Virus record (IMG/VR): IMGVR_UViG_3300003323_000724
Location: 39,940 to 103,939 of that record
From: a virus
Length of the DNA: 64,000 nucleotides
Direction: 5' to 3' (one strand)
The position numbers were made by a program, and so were the translations under genes. The notes beneath the pieces are model-generated. The model was given only the letters and a program-made list of their open reading frames with translations. It made no database searches and was not told the DNA's origin. Shown here in pieces: positions 39,694 through 48,514 of the stretch (its first letter is position 1; each line of letters opens with the position of its first letter).

Positions 39694-40179
39694 ATGATGG
39701 ACTTAGACCTAGACTTCAATCTGCTGCCGTCTGAAATCATCTACGGCGCCCGCGCAATTCAACTGGACCCGGCCAACCAAGGGTACTGCTACCAAGGCAC
39801 CCTCAATGGCCGCTGTGTCGGGGTTTCGATCCAGGGCACCGGGACCGCTCCGGGTGCGATCGGTTCGACTCCTCCGCTCCCGCTGGCCATTCCATCGAGT
39901 AATGCCGCGTACCCCTACGTTCCAGGGGGTATTACGAACATGCAAGTCGCGGTGTACGGTCCGAACCGGAACTGCTTGATCGAAATCGATCCGAGCTTCG
40001 CCGGTCAGATCAAGCCCGGCGACCTGATTCGTTCGAGCAACAGCGGCTACGGCACCTTGGCCAGCCCCACCGGTGCTTACAACCAGTGGATTATCGGCAT
40101 TGCACGCACGTTCGCCAACGGCGGACAGTGCTGCAACATCAAGGTGTCCGTGTTCCCGTGGCTGCCGACCGGATCGTAA
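39694..40179 (+). CDS. Putative head decoration protein
   Basis: 161 residues, beta-rich, with 'LIEIDPSFAGQIKPGDLIRS' and 'NQWIIGIARTFANGGQ', the shape of DUF2190-like capsid decoration proteins that sit between protease and capsid genes. ATG 39694 (or 39697) follows GGAG. Assignment rests mainly on size and position. Confidence 0.5.
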   Translation: MMDLDLDFNLLPSEIIYGARAIQLDPANQGYCYQGTLNGRCVGVSIQGTGTAPGAIGSTPPLPLAIPSSNAAYPYVPGGITNMQVAVYGPNRNCLIEIDPSFAGQIKPGDLIRSSNSGYGTLASPTGAYNQWIIGIARTFANGGQCCNIKVSVFPWLPTGS

Positions 40180-40202
40180 GCGAAACAACGGAGTGTGAAC
40201 CG

Positions 40203-40526
40203 GTGCCCGAAGAAGTCCAACCCGATCCCGTTCCGGCCGATCCGAGCACTCTCGATGTCGGCAACTGGGTCCACACGGTGTTCTGGAAGCCGTTCATTAT
40301 GAGCGGCCAGGATCACGGGAACTGGGAAGTAGTGTCCGGAAGGTTGATCTCCGTCGGCAAGGTGAAAGCCTGCTACGAACTGGAGAGCAGTCACCTTCCG
40401 GGCAACTACGGTGGGATCGGGGCTGAAGGCTCTCGAATTCGATTCACGCCGCTCGACAAAGTGTTCACCGACCACGAGGTGGCGGTTAAGTTTGCAGCAA
40501 AACTCCCTCGACCGGGAAAATTGTAA
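40203..40526 (+). CDS. Hypothetical head-region protein, 107 residues
   Basis: GTG 40203 with GGAG 9 bases upstream. Pro/Glu-rich start (PEEVQPDPVPADP), then a small beta domain ('GNWEVVSGRLISVGKVKACY'). Located between decoration-like and capsid genes; possibly a head accessory protein. Confidence 0.5.
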   Translation: MPEEVQPDPVPADPSTLDVGNWVHTVFWKPFIMSGQDHGNWEVVSGRLISVGKVKACYELESSHLPGNYGGIGAEGSRIRFTPLDKVFTDHEVAVKFAAKLPRPGKL

Positions 40527-40543
40527 TACCCTGGAGACCCTAA

Positions 40544-41998
40544 ATGTTACCGACCAACCCGGCGAACGGGGCAGCACAAACCCAAACCGCTCCGACGGTT
40601 CAGCAAATGGGGTTTAACCCCATGCAGTTCACGCCGAATCCTACCCTCGGGGACAAGACTCGGAACCGTGATTGGGCCAAGCGGGAAGCGCAACTCAATT
40701 ACGAGATGGCGCAAGCCCCGCTCCCGCACCAGTACACCACGGCATCGGCCCACCCGATGTTCGGTGGTGGGTCCGGCAGTCCGCTAACCCAGTGGCTTCC
40801 GCAAGGGCAGCCCACGGGCTTCGCGGCGAACAAGGCTCCGGTGCTCTACAGCAACCCGGGTACGGCCCCGATGGTCCGCCCGACGTATGCGTACAACAAC
40901 CGGCTCGTGGGTATCAACCCGAGACAGCCGACGATGTACGTGGGAACGTGGCCGAACCAGCAGTACCCGGCTGGCTCTAACACGTACATTCCGAACTGGG
41001 AAGCCACCGGGATCATCATCAAATTCACCCGGGACGCCTCCAAGTTTCGGATCAACAAGTACCTCAAGTTCCTGACCGTACCGAAGGATCAGGGGTACTA
41101 TCTGACCCTCGACGCGGACAACCCGTACCGGATCATCAACCCCGCTGACTGGGCGTGGGAAGACGGCGCGGACGCTCCCGGCGGTCGTGGCAATAAGCAA
41201 GGGTTCGGGTTCCAGCCGTACAAGACGAGCCGGATGTGCTTCCCGTTCACCCTCGGGCAGAAGTCCGTTACGCAGGCCGAATGGCCGATCGTTGCGGAAC
41301 ACGCGATGATGGCCGCGTGCCAAGCGATGACGCTGCGAACGATCGTGAGCACGGCTCTGTTGACCAACACGGCTAACTGGACCGGTTCGTTCGGTACGAA
41401 CACGTCCGCTCAGTCCGCTCAGTGGACGAACGCGGCGTCCAACACGTCGAACGCGATCCAGACGGACATCAACACGGCGATGATCGCGATCGAACAGGCT
41501 TCGGGCGGTATCGTTACCGACGAGGAAGCCCTGAACATCACCCTGAACCCGGTAACGGCTCGGGGTATCGCGAAGTCCTACGAGTACAAGCAGTACATCC
41601 AAGGGTCTCCGGACGCCCTGGCTGCGATCACGGACCAACGGAACCCGAACCGCAAGTACGGTCTCGCCCCGTACCTCTACGGTCTGGCTCTGGTGGTGGA
41701 AAACGCCATCCAGGTGACCACACCGAAGTCGGACAACGTGGCTTCTCCGCTGGCACAGAGCCGTAGCTACATTTGGGCTAACCAGTACGTGAACATCACC
41801 AGCAAGCCCACCGGGTTGGTTGGTGAGGATCAGCAAACCTTGGACTTCAGCACAGTGGCAATGCGAAGTCTAGAAAACTTAACGACAGAAACTAAGGCAG
41901 ACCCCGATAACCGCCGCGAAACCGGCCGCGTCGTAGATGAATTCTGTACGTGTGTTCAGGCACCTCAGACGGGGTACTTGATTACTGGTGTCACGTAA
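40544..41998 (+). CDS. Major capsid protein
   Basis: 484 residues, encoded in regular, strongly biased codons as for a highly expressed gene. Features of an HK97-like capsid: proline-rich N-arm, 'WPIVAEHAMMAACQAMTLRT' long helix, 'VTDEEALNITLNPVTARGIA' and C-terminal 'PTGLVGEDQQTLDF'. Order protease, decoration, capsid, DUF1320 connector is that of Mu-type heads. I cannot see a clear scaffold cleavage site. A terminator-like hairpin follows. Confidence 0.78.
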   Translation: MLPTNPANGAAQTQTAPTVQQMGFNPMQFTPNPTLGDKTRNRDWAKREAQLNYEMAQAPLPHQYTTASAHPMFGGGSGSPLTQWLPQGQPTGFAANKAPVLYSNPGTAPMVRPTYAYNNRLVGINPRQPTMYVGTWPNQQYPAGSNTYIPNWEATGIIIKFTRDASKFRINKYLKFLTVPKDQGYYLTLDADNPYRIINPADWAWEDGADAPGGRGNKQGFGFQPYKTSRMCFPFTLGQKSVTQAEWPIVAEHAMMAACQAMTLRTIVSTALLTNTANWTGSFGTNTSAQSAQWTNAASNTSNAIQTDINTAMIAIEQASGGIVTDEEALNITLNPVTARGIAKSYEYKQYIQGSPDALAAITDQRNPNRKYGLAPYLYGLALVVENAIQVTTPKSDNVASPLAQSRSYIWANQYVNITSKPTGLVGEDQQTLDFSTVAMRSLENLTTETKADPDNRRETGRVVDEFCTCVQAPQTGYLITGVT

Positions 41999-42042
41999 AA
42001 GTTAGAATGTGGAATTACTGCTTCCCATTCACCACAACGAAG

Positions 42043-42080
42043 TACAATGCGAACAGCCAGCCCCGGAAAGGCTGGCTGTT
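42043..42080 (+). terminator. Hairpin after the capsid gene, with a candidate -10
   Basis: AACAGCCAGCC/GGCTGGCTGTT (42052-42080) is a perfect 11-base-pair stem with a 7-base loop and a short T-run. TACAAT (42043-42048) just upstream could be a -10 but its -35 is poor. Partial termination after the capsid gene would fit the high demand for capsid. Confidence 0.6.
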
Positions 42081-42098
42081 TCACCAAGAGGACAGAGC

Positions 42099-42284
42099 GT
42101 GGCTGAATCCGCTCCGACCAAGACGTTTCTCTGTGACGCTCCGGACTGTCGATCGTCCGTTACGATTGCGGTTCACCCGACGACGGATGAAGACCAAGCC
42201 CTGAATGTCCGTGGTTGGTGCTGTGTTGAAGTGGACGGGGAGCAGAAACACTACTGTTTGATTCACAAGGATCTTGGGAACTAA
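42099..42284 (+). CDS. Small zinc-binding-like protein
   Basis: 61 residues from GTG 42099 (AGAGGACA upstream). 'FLCDAPDCRSSVTIAV' and 'RGWCCVEVDGEQKHYCLIH' give two Cys pairs and a His, likely a zinc site. It sits directly after the capsid gene. No family recognised. Confidence 0.6.
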   Translation: MAESAPTKTFLCDAPDCRSSVTIAVHPTTDEDQALNVRGWCCVEVDGEQKHYCLIHKDLGN

Positions 42285-42286
42285 CC

Positions 42287-42571
42287 GTGCTTGACATCAT
42301 CGCCAAACGTTCCACCGAAACGTCTCCGTCCACCCGAGCCAACCCCGGGATTGAGGTAACGTTTCCCAACGGGGCCAAGCACTTTTTCCCCGGCGGTACG
42401 GAACAGATGGCAATGGCGATCGCGATTTGCAGCTCCCACAAGGACAAGCTGGCCGACAAGGGAACCCAGATCGAGTTCGGGTTCCGGTCGGGCGGGGAGT
42501 TCTTCGGCGAGAAGATTACGAAACCGAAGGTGGAAGACGTGCAGCGGCCCACAACCCCAACGAAGAGGTAA
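42287..42571 (+). CDS. Hypothetical protein, 94 residues
   Basis: GTG start 2 bases after the previous stop. 'IEVTFPNGAKHFFPGGTEQM' then a helix. Basic Pro/Thr end. Unknown head-region protein. Confidence 0.5.
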   Translation: MLDIIAKRSTETSPSTRANPGIEVTFPNGAKHFFPGGTEQMAMAIAICSSHKDKLADKGTQIEFGFRSGGEFFGEKITKPKVEDVQRPTTPTKR

Positions 42572-42574
42572 GTT

Positions 42575-43153
42575 GTGGCTCAGACCCCGTGGTCATCATC
42601 CGTGCCCTATTGCAGTGCGCCGATGATGCTCCAGTTCTACGCCAAGCCTCTTGTGGCAGACATGTGCCGTGTTCGCCCCACGGCACCTCCTCCGAGCTAT
42701 TTGGCGTTAATTGACCAGAGCAACCCGGCCGGTGCGAAGCTCTACAAGCACCTGAAGATGGGGGCGGGGGAGATTGAATCGAACGCTCTTGTGGCAAAGA
42801 GGTATTCCCCAGAGGATCTACAGGCACTTACTGGCGTGTCTCAGGTGCTTCTACAGAAGCTCAACGCTGCTCGTGCCATGTGGAGCCTTCAACAAACTCT
42901 GAAACCCATTACTGCGCGCCAAGAGGATGTTCCAGCGGTCAAGGAAAGTGCTGAGTTGATTAGGATGCTAAGGGACGGCGAGACTATCTTCGGGTTCGTC
43001 CAGAGCGCCGAAGCAGGGTTACCGGATGTGGTTCCACCTCGGCCGTGGGAGCTGTATACACCGAATACTCTATTGTACGCTAATAGATTGTTCCCCAATT
43101 TTCAAATAAACGGACCAGTAAACTACCCCGGATATTACGGAGGGAACCAGTGA
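42575..43153 (+). CDS. Head-tail connector, Mu gp36-like (DUF1320)
   Basis: 192 residues. 'YLALIDQSNPAGAKLYKHLK', 'ALVAKRYSPEDLQAL', 'QVLLQKLNAARAMWSLQQ', 'ELIRMLRDGETIFGF' follow the helix order of DUF1320 connectors, where a set of helices is followed by 'AxxxLxxIxxGxxxL'. The C-terminus adds a Pro/Tyr/Asn tail. GTG start after GAGG. Confidence 0.6.
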   Translation: MAQTPWSSSVPYCSAPMMLQFYAKPLVADMCRVRPTAPPPSYLALIDQSNPAGAKLYKHLKMGAGEIESNALVAKRYSPEDLQALTGVSQVLLQKLNAARAMWSLQQTLKPITARQEDVPAVKESAELIRMLRDGETIFGFVQSAEAGLPDVVPPRPWELYTPNTLLYANRLFPNFQINGPVNYPGYYGGNQ

Positions 43154-43155
43154 AT

Positions 43156-43727
43156 TTAAATGTGCGTCCAGTATCTTCGGTTAATTATTGCTTTAATTGT
43201 TGAAAAATGTACTCCGTATTTTGGTGCTAGTAGCTTGTATCCAGAATCTCCAACACCCGGAACGTACTCGGCTCGGATGGCAAGCACTTGAGCTTCCGTT
43301 AATTTGGATCTGGATGCTTTCTCTCCTCTTGGGAAAGTACGTGAATCGCTTTGTCGTTCATGTTTTCTGTGTGGGTTCCCCAAACTAAGTTGGTGACTCG
43401 ATTGTTGGTTGGATCACCGTTTGGGAAGTGCCGGCACTGCATACCTTCGGGGCATGGACTGACAAAGCTCTTGAGAACCAGATGATGAACGGAATTCCAA
43501 CATCGTCCGGGCATTAAAAGGACGCGAAGGTGCCCACTGGGACCAATGTCGTATTTAAGCTCTCGCCAAACGGTCCAGAAGCCATACCCGCCAGTTTTCT
43601 TACAGGTGTAAACCTTGCCGTCATCGCCTACGGCGTAACCGGGGAACCCCAGGAAGTCGAGTTTACGGTAACAGACATCAGAGACGGGATCGTAATCGAA
43701 TTGATGACTATGTGGGAACAGCAACAT
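43156..43727 (-). pseudogene. HNH homing endonuclease (NUMOD4-HNH-HTH), frameshifted
   Basis: The 5' part has NUMOD4 'FPGYAVGDDGKVYTCKKTGG' and the HNH core 'VHHLVLKSFVSPCPEGMQC', 'NNRVTNLVWGTHTENMND'. The 3' part, in another frame, has 'TFPRGEKASRSKLTEAQVLA' and a helix-turn-helix end (PKYGVHFSTIKAIINRRYW) that normally follow directly. The frames meet at CACGTACTTTCC (minus strand, near 43337-43342); one added G would restore '...AIHGTFPRGEK'. Either a decayed free-standing homing gene or a sequence error. ATG 43727 is the likely start; a start at 43817 is possible. It ends 2 bases from the connector gene. Confidence 0.82.
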
Positions 43728-43870
43728 GAAGCACCTACCAAGTGCGTACCTCAAGAAAAAGAAAATGCGGAAGGCTGGGAGGTAAATCCAGCCGTTTCGG
43801 AGCAACCCTATCCGCACGATTCAGTACAATGGGACCAAACCGAACAGCAGTCAAGCCGGGAGCAGTCGAA

Positions 43871-44170
43871 GTGAAAATCCGCATCAAGTACCGCCACCGC
43901 CCCGAATTCCCCGGTTTCGTCATCAATCCGTCAGAGGAAGCTGTTGCTCGTGGCCCCAAGTACGTTAAACGGGAACTGCTAGAGCAACTCGAAACGCACC
44001 TTCGGTTCTACACTCAGGAAACCGAAGGAGCTGAGAACGGGAACACCAAGAACACCACCGTCCGAAAGTTGACCAATGCCGACCGCGAAATCAACTTCGT
44101 TGAGGACGACGGGGAAACTGTAATCGAGCCGATCCACTTGACGCCCCGCAAGGTCTCCGTCAAGAACTAA
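43871..44170 (+). CDS. Hypothetical head-tail protein, 99 residues
   Basis: GTG 43871 with GGGAG 9 bases upstream; first plus-strand gene after the HNH insertion. Beta-rich N-terminus (KIRIKYRHRPEFPGFVINP) then a helix and an acidic strand. Position suggests a neck or tail-completion protein. ATG 43829 is an alternative start. Confidence 0.5.
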   Translation: MKIRIKYRHRPEFPGFVINPSEEAVARGPKYVKRELLEQLETHLRFYTQETEGAENGNTKNTTVRKLTNADREINFVEDDGETVIEPIHLTPRKVSVKN

Positions 44171-44191
44171 CACTCTAACAGGAGTTTGCTC

Positions 44192-44722
44192 TTGGCAATC
44201 GACGGTTATACAATAAATGGACCGGCATTAGTCAATGTCGGTACGGGATCTGCTGGAGCGTTAGAGCTTCTTGGGTATACCGATCACGGCGTTCGTATCC
44301 GGATCATCGAAAACTACAGCGACATCATTACGGACATTATGGGTCCGATGACGCCTCAAGACGTGCAAAATATGTCGTTTGTGGCGAACATCAGTTGTCC
44401 GCTGATCGCGATGGATCGCACAGTAATGGCTAAACTCCAAGGTCGTGGTGACCGAACTACGGCCGGTCTTAGTAGTTCCCCCGGTCTTGTAATGGGAGCT
44501 ACTGGCTGGGCCTTTCGCGTGGGGATCGCGTCCTCTGCCCTTCAAGGTGTAGCGGCCGATAGTCCTTGGTCCTTCTCTAAGTGCATTACACGTCCCGGGT
44601 TTGATACCCAACTTGCGACTCGGGCTAATCCATTCAATATCGAGTTCTTCGCATGGCCGTACAGTCTTTTTACTAATACTTCAGGAAAAGATGTTCCGTT
44701 GTGGACCCGGACCCTCGCGTAA
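44192..44722 (+). CDS. Putative major tail or neck protein
   Basis: 176 residues from TTG 44192 (AGGAG 7 bases upstream). 'ALELLGYTDHGVRIRIIENY', 'DVQNMSFVANISCPLIAMD', 'PFNIEFFAWPYSLF' form a beta-sandwich-like protein of the size of a tail tube subunit. The next genes have the order expected after a tail tube gene. No sequence family recognised, so this is positional. Confidence 0.5.
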   Translation: MAIDGYTINGPALVNVGTGSAGALELLGYTDHGVRIRIIENYSDIITDIMGPMTPQDVQNMSFVANISCPLIAMDRTVMAKLQGRGDRTTAGLSSSPGLVMGATGWAFRVGIASSALQGVAADSPWSFSKCITRPGFDTQLATRANPFNIEFFAWPYSLFTNTSGKDVPLWTRTLA

Positions 44723-44731
44723 CGGAGCTTT

Positions 44732-45211
44732 ATGTTCTTCTTTGGGCGACTGAAACGCTGGTGGTTCGATCGCCAGCGAAACATCTTCCGGTACTGGGAC
44801 GGACGATTGTGGCGGTACGGCGATCCTATTGCAATCGGCACTCGTCTCCAGGACGAGTGCCCTGATTACTTAGACTACTTCAGCACCGTGTTCGATGATC
44901 CCGACAAGCTCCCGGCCGGATCACTCCGGGAGAACTTGAAGACCGAACAAAAGAAGGCCCAGAACGTTCTTATCGATGCGTCCCGTAAAGTGCTCGGAAT
45001 CGAACCGTGGGACGACGTGAACCGCACGGGGTTGATGATCCCCGAAACGCTCCGGGTGTTGGGTCAGTACCTCCACTTCATGAACCAGTTAGCGGAGGAC
45101 TCCCGCCCTTTTGGGAACTCGCCGGGGCCGGTTGCGGACTCCCGGCAGGACTCAACTATCGAACACTTGCCGGATGTTGGTGGCGCAGAGACACAATCAG
45201 TGCCCGCTTGA
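44732..45211 (+). CDS. Hypothetical protein, tail-chaperone position
   Basis: 159 residues; basic, aromatic N-terminus (FFFGRLKRWWFDRQRNIFRY) and acidic C-terminus. It lies between the presumed tail protein and the tape-measure-like gene, where tail assembly chaperones usually occur. I looked for a slippery heptamer near its end and did not find one. Confidence 0.5.
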   Translation: MFFFGRLKRWWFDRQRNIFRYWDGRLWRYGDPIAIGTRLQDECPDYLDYFSTVFDDPDKLPAGSLRENLKTEQKKAQNVLIDASRKVLGIEPWDDVNRTGLMIPETLRVLGQYLHFMNQLAEDSRPFGNSPGPVADSRQDSTIEHLPDVGGAETQSVPA

Positions 45212-45279
45212 GAAAATCCTATGCGAAAGTAGCCAACTCCCTTCTCGATTCCATTACCTCTAGCCTGAGTGGTCGATGA
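45208..45279 (+). CDS. Possible 23-residue ORF
   Basis: TTG 45208 overlaps the previous stop (TTGA) and its TGA overlaps the next start (ATGA). It encodes 23 residues ending 'NSLLDSITSSLSGR'. No Shine-Dalgarno. It could be the end of a -1 frameshift product of the 44732 gene, or a coupling ORF. Confidence 0.3.
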   Translation: MRKSYAKVANSLLDSITSSLSGR

Positions 45280-46316
45280 GTTCCGGACCGCCCCCAGCCA
45301 ACCCGAACCAACAGAACCCGGGACCGGCGTCCAACGGTGGGGAACTGTCCGCCGTCATTGGGGAACTCAAACAGTTAGTCGATCTGCAAAAATCCTCAAT
45401 CGGACTACAACAAGCTAGTTACAAACTGCTTGTGAGTAACCAGCAATCCGGTTCCTACGCTCCTAGCCAACAGAGCACCGATGATCGCGGGTTCCCGATT
45501 CGGAACCGGGGGATCGAGGGGCTTCTTCGTCGGTCCGCCTTGGGACTGGACACGACAAAGCGAAGTGCCAAAGCCGTTGCATCTTCAATCGGCAAAGCAA
45601 CCGCATTCGCCACCGAACCAATTCGCAAGTCTAAAGCATTTCAGTGGGCTGGACACGAAGCAGGAGTTATTGGAGGAAAGATCGGCCGACAGCTCAAGAA
45701 ATTACCCGGTGCTCAAACCGTAGCCAAGTACGCAAAAAGGGGAGCGGGAGCGGTAGGTACTGCGGGACGGGCCGTTGGTGACCTTGCGATGGGGTTTATC
45801 AAAGCAAGGGACGCGGTGGAAGAGTGGACCGAAGCGTCTCTCAAGTCAGCCAAGCAGCTTTCAGCGATGTCAGGTGCGATGGCCGGAGTGATGGCCGAAA
45901 AGATGGTGTACGACCTAAAACGGGATCAGCTTAAGGGGCAACAAACCGCTGGAACCACTCGGGGTTTGGTTCAAGCTGAAAACGAGCGTAAGAAGTCCGA
46001 AGATCGAATCGATGTGGTGTGGACCAATATCAAGAACAAGGGACTGGAATGGGGCAACATCCTCGTTTCTAAAATTATCAATCCGTTCGCGGCAGCCGTT
46101 GAAAAGGCCAACCGCCTTCTTGGGCTGGACAAACTCGGGAGCGACGGTGACCCCAACGCTTATGGGTTGGGTAGCATGGAAAAGCAAATCATGGACTGGA
46201 ACAACGCGATCGATAAACGCGGCCAGAACCTTATGGACATTGCCCGACAAGCCGGTTCGACCGGTCTCCGGCCCCAAGGTCAAATGCCCCCCGGACCGAT
46301 GGGAGGGCGTCCGTAA
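45276..46316 (+). CDS. Short tape-measure-like or internal virion protein
   Basis: 346 residues, Ala/Gly/Lys-rich and helical. It starts with a Pro/Asn/Gln-rich linker, then 'AVIGELKQLVDLQKSSIGLQ' and a long amphipathic region (KRGAGAVGTAGRAVGDLAMG) typical of tape-measure and ejected internal proteins. If it is the tape measure, the tail would be very short. The stop overlaps the next ATG. Confidence 0.45.
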   Translation: MSSGPPPANPNQQNPGPASNGGELSAVIGELKQLVDLQKSSIGLQQASYKLLVSNQQSGSYAPSQQSTDDRGFPIRNRGIEGLLRRSALGLDTTKRSAKAVASSIGKATAFATEPIRKSKAFQWAGHEAGVIGGKIGRQLKKLPGAQTVAKYAKRGAGAVGTAGRAVGDLAMGFIKARDAVEEWTEASLKSAKQLSAMSGAMAGVMAEKMVYDLKRDQLKGQQTAGTTRGLVQAENERKKSEDRIDVVWTNIKNKGLEWGNILVSKIINPFAAAVEKANRLLGLDKLGSDGDPNAYGLGSMEKQIMDWNNAIDKRGQNLMDIARQAGSTGLRPQGQMPPGPMGGRP

Positions 46317-48208
46317 TGGCTGCCGGCTACTACTACAACGGACTATACCTTCAACACTGCCAGACTTTAGAGTTTAACTGGCGTCCGGTTTACGATCCCA
46401 GTAACACGGACGTGATCTATTTTGAGTACACGATTCGGGTCAAGGGGTTTCTCACTACCGGAGCAAATTCCTTCCCCGGAGTTGCCGGATTTCCCATTTC
46501 GTCCGCCGCCACACTGACTTCAATCAAGACCCTTCTGGAATCCCCCCGCCGTGCGATGTTTTACAACATCGGCGGCACGAACATGATTCAGATTCTTCCG
46601 GGTCAGATTGACGACAAGAACGGCCCGGAACCGCTTCCCGCTGTTGTAAGGGAGCCAAGTTCCGGAACTTTCATGGTGGAGTGCGGGTGTATCGTTCGAT
46701 CCGCGAACTGCACTCCGTACTGCAACTCCGGACTTCCCGTTGTTTCCCTGCGGTGGGGCCAAACGGAGACGTTCGATCAGAACTGGAACTCGACGTTGCA
46801 CACGGAAGGAGATTTGATCGTCAAATCCAGCCTCCTACGATGTGCAGACATCTACCGCCCCCTCTGCACACCTCCGCTCCTGAACGACTATATTCGCACC
46901 GAATCTCGATACACGCTCTCCCCCGACGGACTTTCTCTGAAGTTCAATTTCACCGACCGCGAAGTGGATCGCCTCCCGCCGTTCCCGGCCACAACAGCAG
47001 CCGGATCGTACACGGTGATCGCGACCCAGCAATCAGCCGGGATGGTTCGTACCGGGATCGTCAGCTTGGAACTGACCGGACAGAAGGGGACCAACCGTCG
47101 CGATCTGATGGTAAAAGCCCTTGCGATGGCCTATTCCAAGATCCGCTCGGACGTAAGCATTCTGTCCGAACCGAACTGGTCCCCGATCTACTTTGGTGAG
47201 TTTACGGAAGACTTGTTTGAGCCGAAAGTTACGATCAAGATGGGTTCCCGCCTCACCAACCTGGACCAAAACGGGTTCGCCGGGGATCTTACGAATTTGA
47301 CCCAACAGCCCCCCATCATGCCCTCCGTTGGAGGATTTACGGAAGGGCTGAAGTCCAACCAACCCGGGATCGCCCCTCCTGACCGGAAACGGATCGCGTC
47401 TCTTTTTGCTGCCGCGTTTCGCGATCCGTGCGCGTGTAACTTGGCGAACGCCTCGCTGACCAGTCCATCACAGCCCAGTTCGTTTGAAAAAAACGTCACA
47501 ATGACCAATACATCACGATCTGCTGTGGCCGTGGTGGAACTTGGAACCCAAAGACAAACTTCACGGCTCATTCGGGATTACGCTCCCTATGACACGTACC
47601 ACATCGAATTGCAAACCGACTATCAAACTGGCATGATCCAAATGCCGGCTACCGGTTTGGGGCCGGATGGGGCCGTTTCATCTGTAGTTCAAACGCACGG
47701 TGGGATGATGCAGTACACCGTAACGTGGGTTGCGGGACGCACCGGTTCTCCACCACAGTTGCCCCCGTTCCAGAGCCTTAATCCAAATTACGTGGGGATA
47801 GATAGCCGAATCGTTGCTAAAGACGCGGTTCCGTCTCCGGACGGAACCGCCCTCTCGTACTTGATTGCCGGGTATTACAGGTACGCAGTTTTGAACCCAA
47901 ACCAACACCAAATATCGGCCGCGTCCGCTCCCTACTTGACTGATCTGGTTCGGTCCGGGGCTTCACTAATTGCTCAATATTGGCTCAACTTCATTCCGGG
48001 AACTGGACTCGGGACGGCCGATTTGCGAGCCAATCCCAATGTAACCAATGGAATTAATGTTGGGGGACAGCCCCAATTCCCGACCGGGTTCCAGTCTGCT
48101 TCGGTTCCCACGGGGGGCAATTCGAGTCAACAGCAGTCGCTTACTTCACAACAGAACAACAGCAATACGACAGGTGGCGGATTCGCATACCCTCCGGTCA
48201 ATCCATAA
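46316..48208 (+). CDS. Large tail structural protein, 630 residues
   Basis: No family recognised. Mostly beta-strand composition, a Cys cluster (CGCIVRSANCTPYCNSG, ~121-137), and a Gln/Ser/Asn-rich tail. ATG 46316 follows GGGAGGG and overlaps the previous stop. Placed between the tape-measure-like gene and fibre genes, so a baseplate or tail-tip component is likely. Confidence 0.6.
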   Translation: MAAGYYYNGLYLQHCQTLEFNWRPVYDPSNTDVIYFEYTIRVKGFLTTGANSFPGVAGFPISSAATLTSIKTLLESPRRAMFYNIGGTNMIQILPGQIDDKNGPEPLPAVVREPSSGTFMVECGCIVRSANCTPYCNSGLPVVSLRWGQTETFDQNWNSTLHTEGDLIVKSSLLRCADIYRPLCTPPLLNDYIRTESRYTLSPDGLSLKFNFTDREVDRLPPFPATTAAGSYTVIATQQSAGMVRTGIVSLELTGQKGTNRRDLMVKALAMAYSKIRSDVSILSEPNWSPIYFGEFTEDLFEPKVTIKMGSRLTNLDQNGFAGDLTNLTQQPPIMPSVGGFTEGLKSNQPGIAPPDRKRIASLFAAAFRDPCACNLANASLTSPSQPSSFEKNVTMTNTSRSAVAVVELGTQRQTSRLIRDYAPYDTYHIELQTDYQTGMIQMPATGLGPDGAVSSVVQTHGGMMQYTVTWVAGRTGSPPQLPPFQSLNPNYVGIDSRIVAKDAVPSPDGTALSYLIAGYYRYAVLNPNQHQISAASAPYLTDLVRSGASLIAQYWLNFIPGTGLGTADLRANPNVTNGINVGGQPQFPTGFQSASVPTGGNSSQQQSLTSQQNNSNTTGGGFAYPPVNP

Positions 48209-48238
48209 GTTAAATCCTTGATTTATGGGGTTCTAGTC

Positions 48239-48514
48239 ATGATCCAAGGAAAGTTTCGACTGTTCCAAATCGAGAGTGACCTGAACGACGATTGGCGAAT
48301 GGTGGACCGGTACAAGGGGAGCATGATCGCCTACGCTCCCGGCCAACCCACCGAAGAAGAGTGGCTGGATTTCCTCGCGGACAAGATCGAATACCTCGAT
48401 CCGGGACCAGAAGTCCGGGAACACATCCGATTCGCGGTAAACTCCTTGGGCGAAGACTGTTATCGAGTTACAATCGATTTTGAAATCGTTGAACGAGATA
48501 CGGAGGCGGCGTAA
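48239..48514 (+). CDS. Hypothetical protein, 91 residues
   Basis: 'GKFRLFQIESDLNDDWRMVD' then 'PTEEEWLDFLADKIEYLDPG'; ends with a beta strand (YRVTIDFEIVERD). ATG 48239 is preferred over TTG 48218. Its stop overlaps the next ATG. Tail-region protein of unknown role. Confidence 0.55.
   Translation: MIQGKFRLFQIESDLNDDWRMVDRYKGSMIAYAPGQPTEEEWLDFLADKIEYLDPGPEVREHIRFAVNSLGEDCYRVTIDFEIVERDTEAA

Noticed and set aside
40784-41836. 350-codon reverse ORF opposite the capsid gene
   Set aside because: Arg/Val-rich antisense shadow caused by strong codon bias of the capsid gene; no Shine-Dalgarno or domain.
43530-43874. Plus-strand ORF (114 codons) opposite the HNH gene
   Set aside because: Its first two thirds are antisense to the conserved NUMOD4-HNH region. 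The GTGA overlap at its end is suggestive, but its sequence shows no domain.
45150-45279. Programmed -1 frameshift joining the 44732 gene to the following ORF (tail chaperone style)
   Set aside because: The frames would fit a -1 shift but no slippery heptamer is visible near the stop, so I list the ORF separately at low confidence.
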